Shown piece after piece: positions 49,855 to 60,150 of a stretch of DNA of 64,000 nucleotides; position 1 is the stretch's first letter; every line of letters starts with the position of its first letter. The stretch comes from Azolla pinnata (lineage: Eukaryota; Streptophyta; Polypodiopsida; Salviniales; Salviniaceae). The position numbers and the translations under genes are program-made. The stretch is from contig JBBBWG010014112.1 in NCBI GenBank assembly GCA_037176905.1, forward strand, positions 20,051 through 84,050, read 5' to 3'. The notes below the pieces were generated by a model, which did not search any database, was not told the origin of the DNA, and saw only the letters and a program-made list of their open reading frames with translations.

Positions 49855-52800
49855 AGGATATATTAACGTCTACTTAGGCCAGTATATTTCACAATGTAAA
49901 TTAGATTCTGACTCTTGCTAACGTTTGAAAATTACGGATTGACGTTTGGCTTTAAAATTAATGCTCGATTGATCGAACTGACGCCGAATTAATCAGAGTC
50001 TAGAATTTGTGGCTTCTGTTCATCGAATAGAGTAAGGGAACCGATAAGTAAACAACAGCGAGAAGTTAGGAAGCAAGTAGTAAATAGCAGCAGGACGATC
50101 AAGAGTCAATGAACGTGAGAAGAGATAGAGTCGATGCAGTTAGTAGGAGAAGGAAGGATAGGATCAATTAGCGAGATGCGATCAGGAAATAACAATAGTA
50201 AGGTAGGGAATAAAATCAATTAGTGGAAAGCGATTGGGAATAAAACCAATTAACCTTATGTTGACGGAACTAATTGGGTGTTAAGTTTTAGTGGAAGAAG
50301 ACTAGACGTTACTTTGTAATTTTGATTTTAGCAGGTTCTACAATGCAATTTATAGTTTTGTCGGGCGTTTTTTGGTAACTTTCCCTAAAAACTAAGAGAG
50401 CATGTGAAACATCAAAGCACCTGAGACCAGGATACATTTTACACCTATGAGATAATACGATTATACCTAAAAACCAGGCTAGGGACAATATTACGATCTA
50501 CTAATGATAAACAATATTAGAGAGAAGATTAGAGAGAAGAGAATGGATTAACGATAATTAGCCACACCAACCACCCTTGAGTGAAGGATGAAAGACGAAT
50601 CTAGAGTATCATCTGTGTCCCATACCATAGATTATTACCTAGATTATATCTCATAAGATGACAAATACAAACTTGATGACAAAAGGCCTAGTCTCACCAA
50701 AAGAGTTTTCAAAGCGTCTCATGATACCGTCATGTAAGGAGATAGTTGATGCCCTTTTATATAGATTAAACTTTTACGATCCCTGACCACTAAGTGCATT
50801 CACACATGTAAAGCGACCATTCGGGTTTATCCCAATTGTAGGATAACCGGTTTCCCATTTAACTTGCTTAACTTACTTACCCTTAAACCAATCAAATTAG
50901 CCTTACATATTGGTTCCTAACGTTATGGCCATAACAGACAGATGCAAAGACACATGCAAGCGGTGGTGTAATTCTTTCAGATTACCCATTCCTTCGCGCA
51001 TCGCCCCAGTCGTCCCAGCCCAATGGCATGACGATGTTCTGCATGAACGTATAGAGGAAGACGACCCGAGAGTAGCGGCCCCATGCCCGCCCAAGATACA
51101 CAGTGCCAAGACCACCGATGGTGCAGTTGATGAAGACGAAGCCCGAGGCGGAGTCGTTCTTCTCGCGCTTCTGGGCCGTCAACGATCCGGGCGTGTCCGG
51201 CACCACGTGTAGCTCGCATCCCTGCATGATGAATGAGCGCTCTCGTTGGCATGGTATCATGAATAGCAACACAGAAACAGAACGGCTTGTATCGATCGTA
51301 GATTTTAGTCAAGAATACATTCGTGCATTCGTATTCGAGTATAAAAGTATTATTCGAAAATGGAAAAAAAAGGCTCTAAAGTATAAAGAAAAAGCATTCA
51401 TTTTATAAAATAAAGAATCAATAAAAAGTTGGAATTGCGCAAAATTTAGAATACGCAGTAGAAATGATAACAAAAAAACAAGCACGATTCGATCTGGGTT
51501 CATAGCACCACTACACCAACCTTTACTGTAAATACTAAATTTAAAACTGAAACCATTACATACTCATAATATTAGCATTTGTTCATCATTCGAATATTTG
51601 CGTTTGCTATTTCCAGTGAATGCGAACATTACAATCCATGCATGGCCTTTCCGTGTAAAAGATATCGGAGGTTTTTATCGACGAAGCTATTGCAGTTCAT
51701 CGAGCGGAAATACTGATCGGCCTTATATATTTATCGACGAGCATCGGCCATGACGCATGGCACGTGATGGAGGGACCTGGTAAATGGAGCGGCCGTTGCC
51801 GAAGACAAAGTCGATGGAGCCCTCGATGTAGCAATCACGGAAGTAGTGCTTGCCCTTGTGGTCATACAGCGTGTCCTGGTGCCCGATGAAACCGCAGCCG
51901 AGGAACACTGCATTGTCACCAGACACACGCAATGCCACTGCTTGTTGGCCGTCGACGCCCGGCTGTTGTGCGGGTGCCGAATTCTAGCACACCCAACGCA
52001 GACAAGCCAGGTGTGGGAAAATTACCAAAATACGCCTAACAAATTTATTAATTACATTTTAACCCCTACTCAAATCGAAGATTATAGATTAGCACCTAGT
52101 CTTGCCTTTCGTTGGAGATTAACGTTTAATTAACTTTGTGAGAATAACGTTGATTGATTTTATTCTTAATCACTTCCCACTAATTGATTTTATTCTTAAT
52201 CACTTCCCACTAATTGATTTTATTCTTAATCACTTCCCACTCATTGATTCTATTCCTTCCTTCATTACTTTCTACTTCCTAATCTCTTCCCACTGATTGA
52301 TTTTATTCCTTTCCCTTGCTGTTGCTACTTCCTGATCTCTTCTCACCGATCAATTCTATCATTCTCTTACTGTTGTTTACTAATCGATTCCCTTCCCATA
52401 TTTGATTAACACAAGGTGGTAACATCCGACAAAATCGAAGTGATTTGGGATGGAATGGACCTGAAAGGTGATGTTCATGGCGGCGAAGTATTGAGCATCA
52501 ACGGCGACGGATGCGCTGCGGTACGTGGATCCGACGGCGCTCGCCGTGTCGTGCCACACCACGACCGTCGTGTTGCGCCCGTGGCCGCGCAGAGTGATGA
52601 AGTTCTTGAGCATCGGGACCTCAATCTTCTCCCTGTTTTGGCATCTCACAACCAAATGTATCACGTAAAATGTATTGTTTTTGGTTCGATAAGACATATT
52701 TGACGTTTGGAAATAAGAATCAAATCTATCTATCTATCTATATATGTACAATGTACATACAAGGACATTAAAGAGAAAGCTTAGCAATTGCGTGTAGAGT

Positions 52801-53067
52801 GTCGTTTTACCGATAGATCCCGGGATGGACGATGATGTAGACGGGGTTCTTGTTGTGGGCAGGGATGGAGTCGATGGCGGCCTGAATGGATGTGAACTGG
52901 CCATGGCCCGATCCATCGACGGTGAGGGTGCTGGTGTTGGAGCTTCGGTGGAAAAGCCACCGCCGTTGCGAGCTTCCCCGATTGGGCAATGTCGCCTCTA
53001 CGACGACCACCAGCGCATGAATCATCACTAGCAGTAGTAATTGTAGGTTGAGCCTCGGAGCTGCCAT
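49616..53067 (-). CDS. Pectin methylesterase (CE8, no PRO region), five exons
   Basis: Secreted wall enzyme that removes methyl groups from homogalacturonan. Exons in phase: 52811-53067, 52461-52632, 51777-51983, 50986-51221, 49616-49784; total 1041 bases, 346 residues, the usual size for a PME without an inhibitory PRO domain. The start at 53067 gives a signal peptide ([20 protein letters not shown]); an in-frame ATG at 53118 would add 17 residues. Family signatures: HPGIYREKI, QQAVALR, QDTLYD (catalytic Gln and Asp), GSIDFVFG (second catalytic Asp), YLGRAWG (Arg and Trp), and the end [12 protein letters not shown] then [11 protein letters not shown]. The 5' side carries a telomere-like block; intron 2 holds an inverted MITE-like element. 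The last acceptor is AAAG, so that junction is somewhat less certain. Confidence 0.93.
49826..49856. repeat. (GAAA)n microsatellite
   Basis: A tetranucleotide run inside the large last intron (49785-50985) of the pectinesterase gene. Confidence 0.85.
49885..50392. mobile_element. MITE-like element, copy D, in the last pectinesterase intron
   Basis: Ends GTCGGGCGTTTTTTGGTAAC then TTTCCC (about 50357-50384). Its reverse complement matches the start of the copy at 52016, so the two give an inverted terminal pair. Inside are TTGACGTTTGGC, an internal 29-30-bp direct repeat (GGAATAAAATCAATTAGTGG twice with change) and GACGTTACTTTGTAATTTTG. No coding capacity. Located in the intron 49785-50985. 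Confidence 0.6.
52016..52420. mobile_element. MITE-like element, copy E, inverted, in pectinesterase intron 2
   Basis: Begins GGGAAAATTACCAAAATACG then CCTAACAAA, the reverse complement of the end of copy D. It contains three 30-bp tandem units (TAATTGATTTTATTCTTAAT plus CACTTCCCAC) at about 52151-52240 with decayed further units. Reverse-complemented, these match the GGAATAAAATCAATTAGTGG words of copy D. It lies wholly inside the intron 51984-52460. Confidence 0.6.
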
Positions 53068-53171
53068 GTCTGGAGATCGAGAAGGTGCCCCCGATCCGGC
53101 GTTGTTCGAATTGCGCAATGGCCATAAATAGGTTCACGTTGGACGCGACGTAGGGTTCAGTAGGGTTCAAA

Positions 53172-53211
53172 CATTTAGGGTTTAGGGTTTAGGGTTTAGG
53201 ATTTAGGGTTC
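53172..53211. repeat. Telomere-like TTTAGGG block upstream of pectinesterase
   Basis: About five TTTAGGG units about 105 bases upstream of the pectinesterase start. In gene orientation they read CCCTAAA. Confidence 0.85.
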
Positions 53212-54850
53212 GAAAGTTGTTTGGCACCACAACCCCCGACGCATTTCGTTAGGTCAGTGTTTTGCGCATGCGAACAACAAGTGGCAAAACCACTGCTAGA
53301 ACATTGCGACAACAAGATAGGGCTATAGACCTTAGTCGATTGGACCTAAACTACTCTAAAGTTAGCGAAGGCCCCCCCGGCGATCGAACTATGGCTCGAT
53401 TAGCAAGCGGACAACATCGTCATCGAGGAAACGGATTTGGCCTCGGATCCGTTTAAGTCATGCTCTTGTGGCCTCACATGCCCATCTCAACTGCCCTGTC
53501 CCATCGTGTCGTGTCCCCCACCGAAAGGGAAGAGGATGGGACGAAAGCACACAATCTACAATGCTACTAGCATCGATCCTAGCTAGATTTAGTTAGCGAG
53601 CTTTTTAACGAACGGAAATTAAAGACTTTAAACGAACTCTTCTTTATTGTCGGCATGCATACAGATATGTCTAAAAAGGAAGCGATTCGATTCCACCACG
53701 ATCAACCCCGAGCTATCTGAACTTCGGATCTGTCGCAGGATATTGGCTTGGCTAATAATTGATAAGACTTTTAGGGGAAGGAGGCCGATGCCGCTTTCAC
53801 GTCTTGTCACTACGAGGGTGAGCTAGTTCTCATATTCATATTTTACTCCACACGTTCTCCTGCTGCTGATTGACAAGAGATTTTACGCCTGATCGCTTCA
53901 TTTTGAAATAGTGAAGTGTGAACAACATGACATTGATGTTCCTCTCTAGCCATCGTTAGCAGATGATTAGTGGAAAAGTGGAACCTCGTGTGCATGCAAA
54001 TGGGTCAGATCATGAAAATGATGAAATATAATTGTAGTGCAAATCAAACTTTAGAGCAATATTTTTCTCGGATTTGTTGGGCTATTATGAAGATCAATAA
54101 GATAATCTTTCTGCATCTCTAAAATCTACCCAAAATGGCTTGGTACATTCTTCCATTATCTTCAAACATAGATCAACATCCTCGTTGGACCATGGTAGGA
54201 TAACCAAAGATATTATTGTGTTGAAGATCATATGGCTAAAAATCCAGGATAGGAGAGTTTCACTTTGTCACCATTTGTATGATTCTCAAGTTGCACAGAA
54301 GAAGGTAGCAAATTATAAGAAATTACAGGAAAGAGAGGGAGTCAACACATTATCAAAACAAAGCTTTCGGAGCTCGACTCGATCAATTAGGAAACGAGAA
54401 TGTCAGAATAAAATAGAAAACAAGATGGAAATAAGCAAGCTGAAGTCTCTGGAGAGAAGAAACAAGATAGCACACCTACTCAACAAGTTGAATCAAATAA
54501 AGGGAACATTTCTGAGCGAGGGACAGTTAGAAAAAGCCCGATATCCCCTATTCTTGTAGATTAACAAAGCTTAACCGGAGAGGTAAGTCGTGTTGGTTAT
54601 ATTTAGTGTAATAAAAACATTTGCATTATGTATTTACATTAGGTAATATTTAGGTTTGCAAAGACATAGACAACAATAAACCAAACGTGAGCCTAATATT
54701 GTAGGCTCATTTCCAATTGAAAAACGCCACATATTGTAATCATTGTAATTATCATTAATCAGAGATGAACATAAAGTCTATGAGAAAAACATAGATCTAG
54801 TATAATATTGTGAGTACTTATAGTATTAGAACTTATGATCTTGCGCATAT

Positions 54851-54902
<52 letters not shown>

Positions 54903-55740
54903 CTGTCTCTCTCTCTCTCTATATATATATACATGTATATTCAAAAGGTTTAGAGGATATAGCTTTGAGTACAATGTTGGGATCAATGCCTTCAATTAGC
55001 ATAGAAAGGAAGAATTTTTTAGAAAAATTAAATGAAAACAACAACTAGATAATGAGGAAAATAAAAATGGAACTTATACTTATAAGAATGAATGTTATAG
55101 ATATTATAAATGGTGTTATATAAAAGCTAACAGTTGAACTTGCATTATTAAAATGGAAATTAAAAGATTTAAATGTAAAAATAGAAAAAAGTATGTATAT
55201 ATCTAATAGACATATAAATTTAATTAAATATCTGGAATCTTCAAAGAAATATGGGATACCTTGAAGGATCTTTACGCAGTGTCAAATAGAATCAATCAAT
55301 GCCCTTATATAATTTTATGACGCTCTAAAACACGTTTGCATAAGAATAAGTAATATTTAATGTTCTCTTTTAAGATTATCAATGAATATTAAAAAAGTAC
55401 CTAAATACTTCACATTTGATTAAATTCTTAAAAATTTAAAGTGTCAATTTATAGAAACCTTTAAATTCCATGTATTTATATAAGTTATTAAAATTTATTA
55501 GAGAACCACTTCAAAACTTGCGCAATTTAAAGGTTTCTAAAAAAACTAGTTATGTTAGCAAATGATTAATTCCCAATGTATAGAGAAATCATAACAATTT
55601 AAAGCTTAGGTTTGGGACATTATTTATTAGAAAATATTTACTATAAATGAAATAGTTAATTGCTTTCAAAACATTTATATTGTTATTATAATTCTAGTGT
55701 ATTTGTTATATTATTTGATTGTTATAAAACATTCATGGGC
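53212..55740. other. Intergenic, repeat-rich, no confident gene
   Basis: A 139-codon frame at 54140-54559 (plus) is Lys/Arg-rich, with a possible coiled-coil middle part, but resembles no family I recognise; it may be a transposon remnant. A (CT)n run at about 54857-54920 is followed by (AT)n. The rest is AT-rich with many stops. Confidence 0.5.
54857..54932. repeat. (CT)n then (AT)n microsatellite
   Basis: About 60 bases of CT dinucleotides with two interruptions, then a short TA run. Confidence 0.95.
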
Positions 55741-55972
55741 TGAAACTTCATGATGTCTTTGTTTTTATAATAACACATGGCTTTATTCAAGAAATTGATA
55801 TATCACATTGACTTCTTGCATAAAACATCAAATTTTTTCAAGGGGTTTATCTTCAAGAAATACATGGCTTTATGCAAGAAGTCAATGTGGTGCATCGACT
55901 GCTTCAATAAACACATAAAACATAAAATTTCTACAAATAGTCGATGTTAGCATATACCCATTTAAGGAAATA

Positions 55973-56241
55973 ACATGGTGAGGATTATACCCATAGCCTT
56001 TACTATTACAATCAAGAAATCTAACCAATACACTATTAATGATAATATTTATAAATACCAGAAAATAAATATTTACTTGTACAAATGACGTGTTTTATTA
56101 AAGATTCCCCGCATCGACCCTTTCAAATCGATTTCCTACATAAAACCATGTATTCTATAAACATTATTAAAAACTAACGTGGTGCGAATGCAACCCATGA
56201 CCCTTTACTATTACCATGAAAAAATCTAACCAATACACTAT
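55973..56241 (-). repeat. tRNA-like repeat, first two copies
   Basis: Copies at 55973-56035 and 56178-56241 share ACCCATAGCCTTTACTATTA/ACCCATGACCCTTTACTATT and AATCTAACCAATACACTA. Read on the minus strand, TAGTGTATTGGTTAGATTT resembles a tRNA box A region, and the GGGT-AATCCTCACC end resembles a box B/T-arm end. They recur about 205 bases apart with similar flanks (GATAATATTTA after each). Confidence 0.4.
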
Positions 56242-56445
56242 ATTCATGATAATATTTAATATTATTGAAGTAAATATTTATTTCTATCTAAATTCTATAT
56301 TTAATATCACACACAAAACACTATATGATCAATCTATAATATAACAAACACACTATCCATGATAATATTATGTAAATAATACTAGCACATACATATCTTG
56401 TGTAAACGCCTTGTGTTTTTACAACACACAAAATATTTGGACATA

Positions 56446-56505
56446 ATGAGAATTGAATCCATGACCTTTACTTTCACTATCAGATAACTTAACCAACACA
56501 CTACA
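56446..56505 (-). repeat. tRNA-like repeat, third copy
   Basis: Contains GAATTGAATCCATGACCTTT and AACTTAACCAACACACTACA; the minus-strand reading gives GTTGGTTAAGTTATC and GGATTCAATTCTC, close to box A and box B. Followed by the same ATAATATTTA word as the two copies to the left. Confidence 0.4.
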
Positions 56506-56564
56506 TTCATTATAATATTTAAAAATATACTCGTGTTAATTGTATACAATAACAAGACCCATTC

Positions 56565-56995
56565 TTTGCTACCCAAGTAGATGTGGCACATTGACCTAGC
56601 CAGTGTTTGGTCACTATTTGTAGGCCAAGTATATGCGCAACATCGACTTGCCCTTCCAACAATGGCCATATAAGCTAGCCAAGTCGATGTGATGCATTGA
56701 CCTGGCCAACATAGGACTTCTCCATGTTGGCCAAGTCGCTACTTGCAGGCCAGGTCGATGTGTCGCATCGACCTAACCATCAAAGGGAGGTCCTGTGCTG
56801 GCCAGGTTGATGCGCCGCATTGACCTAGCCTGCGTTTGGCCATCACTAGTAGGCCAGGTTGATGCGCCGCATCAACTTGGCCTGTAAATAGTGGCCAAAA
56901 GCTAACCATATCGATGCGCCGCATTGACTTGGCTAACTTTTGGCCATCGTCCGCAATCCAACTTGATGCGTCCCATCGACTTGGCCTACAAATAG
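56565..56995. repeat. 52-bp satellite with a near-perfect palindrome in most units
   Basis: Eight units can be aligned on the core GATG at 56580, 56632, 56686, 56757, 56809, 56861, 56913 and 56965; the last five are spaced exactly 52 bases. The best unit (56852-56882) has 15-base arms, GGCCAGGTTGATGCG and CGCATCAACTTGGCC, around one central C with a single mismatch. The 87-codon minus-strand frame across it is a by-product. It is more GC-rich than the surrounding AT-rich DNA. Confidence 0.9.
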
Positions 56996-57077
56996 TGGCC
57001 AAACGCTAGGGCAACAAAGAATTGACAAGATATTGCTATAAAATCTTGTGTGAAGAAATATATAATATTGATTGTAT

Positions 57078-57400
57078 GATAGCATGTTGGTTAAATTAAT
57101 TGATTGTAGATAGAGGTCATCAGTTTGATCCCACTATGTTCACCTTTTTCTTTTTTTTGTAGAAATACTTTGTAAAAGTACATTTCTTTAATACGCAACA
57201 TTGAATTATAAAAATTGAAGTTTTAGGGCTCTTAATCATACAAATCTTGACTTAATGAATGTAAAACCTAAACCTTCAATTTCTAGAAGAACTCAATTTT
57301 ATGTAAAGCCATATATTTTTCTAAAAAAAAGAAAAAGAAAACACGGTGAGAGTCAAACCCATAACCTTTGCTTTAACAACCTAATAACTTATCCAATACT
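57078..57400. repeat. tRNA-like repeat, inverted pair
   Basis: A plus-strand copy at 57078-57140 (TAGCATGTTGGTTAAATT, then CAGTTTGATCCCACTATGTT) and a minus-strand copy at 57341-57400 (AGTCAAACCCATAACCTTTG) face each other on the right side of the palindromic satellite. They share the family word order of the copies at 55.97-56.5 kb. Confidence 0.4.
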
Positions 57401-58165
57401 TTTATACAAATAATTTATTTATATTATGTTGCTTCTAGCTAGCATATGATCAAGGAAAAGCTAAAGATGAAAAGCGTAAATATGTCAATATGTGGTTCTG
57501 ACTGAGAAGATTGAGTTATAATGGTACAATTTTGTGAGAAAAATTGTATTATTATTTTGTATTATTATATAACCTCATTGTATTATCTTTATAAACTAGA
57601 AAATTATGTAATTATTATATTTTTTCATATATTTCTTAATATATCTCTAATAAAAAGTCTTGATAAATGTTTTTCTATAGTCAAATTTCTTAAATGTAAT
57701 GATCATGGTCACTCTATATTTACTGTTGAATATTAACTCTATTGATTTAATTCATTATTATCATATACGTATCTTAAAAATTTTAATATTTTTTTGACAA
57801 ACATCAATTTTGCGAAGATTTTTGTGTTTTCAAAAAGTTTTTTTCTGTTACAAATTGTTATATTTTTGGGCTCTTTTCTAAATTAGTTGACACCAGTATC
57901 AAAGTCTTTTGAAACATAAGACAAAAACTGATGATTTCTTGTAGTATCTGAGGGAATATTCCAAATGTTTTTCTTTTTACGTAATATTACCTGTTCTTTA
58001 TGCAACAATGTTCCAAATGAAAGAAGAGGATTCAATCAACTTATTTATAAATATTAAGCATTATTCAATGTATGGTAATATAAGTTTAACAAGAAATAAA
58101 TAGATATCTTACTAAGTGTTTTACCAAGCTCTTAGAGTTCCTTTATTGTTGTGAATGGTGTAGAT
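57401..58165. other. AT-rich spacer, nothing recognised
   Basis: Short frames only, strong AT bias, no clear repeat or domain. Confidence 0.6.
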
Positions 58166-59480
58166 TCCAAGTTATCTCTACAAAATTTGATTTCAAAGTT
58201 AAAACAAGAAGATCTTTGGAGAAGAAGGGCAACTAATCAAGCTTTCATGGATGCCTCAAGAAAAGAAGAGCCACGAGTGAGCAAGAGGTTTCCTTTGTAG
58301 AGCGTCCATTCTCCTGACAAGAAGCCGACACGGATGCTTGCTTCATTGAGTTGTCCCACCAAGATTAAGACATATCGTACATCATGGATTATAAAGGTAG
58401 AGCCACCAGGAAAGTTCAGTTATATCGTGCCGATGCCGATGGTCGCAAAATATTGAGAGTTTCTGACATGTACATGGTCAAAGCTTGAAGTCGTGTACTA
58501 GTGGAATTGAGAACGTTATAGAGTCACGTGGTACGAAGCACCCGAGTCAAGTAACCAAAGTGGCTTTTGTGGTCATGAGTAGAATTTCGGCCTCAGTCAT
58601 GCTTTCCATGGTTAGGATATTCGGATCCGTCGAAATGTTTCTACTCGTTTAAGGTACAGTCGTGAAAGTTGAATGGCAAAAGTTGACTTTCTTAGTATGA
58701 TTGCCCTTGTGCTCATATTTTTGAGGTTTTCTCATTCTTAGCAATAAGTGCCCAACAATCGGCTTTGATACGTCTAGCTTTTTCAATAGTTGTACATCCT
58801 CGTATCCCTAGACTTACTCTTATTCCTCTTAGTAATCGACCCTCGTAAAGAACTTCAACGATGTTATGTTCGGTCACCTATACTCTATACAATGTAGGTT
58901 TTACTAGTAAAGGTTTGAATGAATGTTTTCTTTTGAGCGTCTTTTGACAAGATTAAACTCGTAGTCTCAGAGTACTTCACGACCGCAACAAATGTATTGC
59001 ATATAGGTATGAGGAAGGTTTCTCACGACTGTAAAAGACTGCTCATCAACAATATTGTTTTTAGCTTGTCATCGATCTTCATAATAATATGCCTTCATAT
59101 TCGTTTAAGTGAGCCGTGATCGAATTTGATTCCTTCATTCGAAGGTTATAACAGTGTCATATTAGGTAAATCTTTATGGCGGCCGCTTTTTTCCTATACA
59201 TGTTGGACAACGTGTTCCACAACTCATATGTCATAGTACACAATTGGACCATGTAGTACAAGGAATCGAATAGACGCATAAAAATGGTAGCTTTTGTTAC
59301 TCGATACAACTTCATCCAATCATTTGGCTTGTATATTTTTGATGGAGCCTGCTCATGCACGATTGGATCGATTTGTTTATAAACTATGACGTAATCATGC
59401 ATATGTTCCTTCCAAAAGGTGGAGTTCATTCCATCGAATTTCTTGAGATTCATTGTGGATGATCCGGACGTCGAAGCCAA
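58166..59480 (-). pseudogene. Decayed Ty1/copia element: gag N-terminus and protease region
   Basis: The minus-strand frame at 59157-59480 begins MASTSGSSTMNLKKFDGMNS and reads as the copia gag (UBN2) start (FWKEHMHDYVIVYKQIDP). Further along the same strand, interrupted by stops, are LYNLRMKESNSITAHLNEY, a protease-like DSGASYHV region near 58535, and a gag-pre-integrase-like stretch near 58200-58300. No integrase or reverse transcriptase was seen to the left, so it is an internal fragment. Its 5' flank lies to the right, towards 59.5-60 kb. Inactive by inspection. Confidence 0.75.
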
Positions 59481-60150
59481 TCCATATAGAGAAGGTTGAT
59501 GTTAGAAAACAAGTTCTATTTTATGTGCAAATACCTAAGGGTAAGATTATAATTTTCTGAAACTTCTTCCTAGTCATCATCCTTCCAAGGCATGCTGAAC
59601 AACATTTCCAACATGCCTTTTGGATTCTTTGATCCTCAGCGATAGTGGCAGAGCAACAATTTCTACAAACATCTAAAGCATAAAGGTAGGGAGTAATCAA
59701 GGGGAAACGAGAGATACGAGAGGGCAAGGAGCTTGAGGAGGGCAATGAGAGGAGCAGAAGTAGAGTGGGCACAAACTACAGGTGTTGGTAACCATATGCT
59801 TTGAATCTCTCCTAGCAACAGGCCTAATAGATCACTATTGTTGGTCGCGTGGTCCTAAGGGCTACCAACAAGGTGAATGGAGAATAAGAGATTTAGAGTG
59901 GGGAGAAAGGTTTCAGATCCATTATGCTTCCCAAGAAGGGGTTGATATACCTTACATAACTACGGTTGGACATTCGAACTTCACATACAATGGATAACAC
60001 ACCTAACAGACCATATTTTGTGTCGATACTTGAAAACGAGAACGTAGTCGTGAAGATTTTCGTCCAGAGGAGGAAACCCGAGCGGAGCAAGAGAAAACGG
60101 GATGTGCAACGTTACACATGTTTGTAGGAAATGTAGATAGGGAAGTAAAA
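59481..60150. other. Junction between two opposed copia remnants
   Basis: Probably leader/LTR-derived DNA of the two elements. I could not define LTR ends or matching duplications. Short frames on both strands match nothing I know. Confidence 0.4.

Noticed and set aside
54140-54559. 139-codon basic frame
   Set aside because: Not called as a gene: no family resemblance and no supporting exon structure; noted as a possible transposon remnant.
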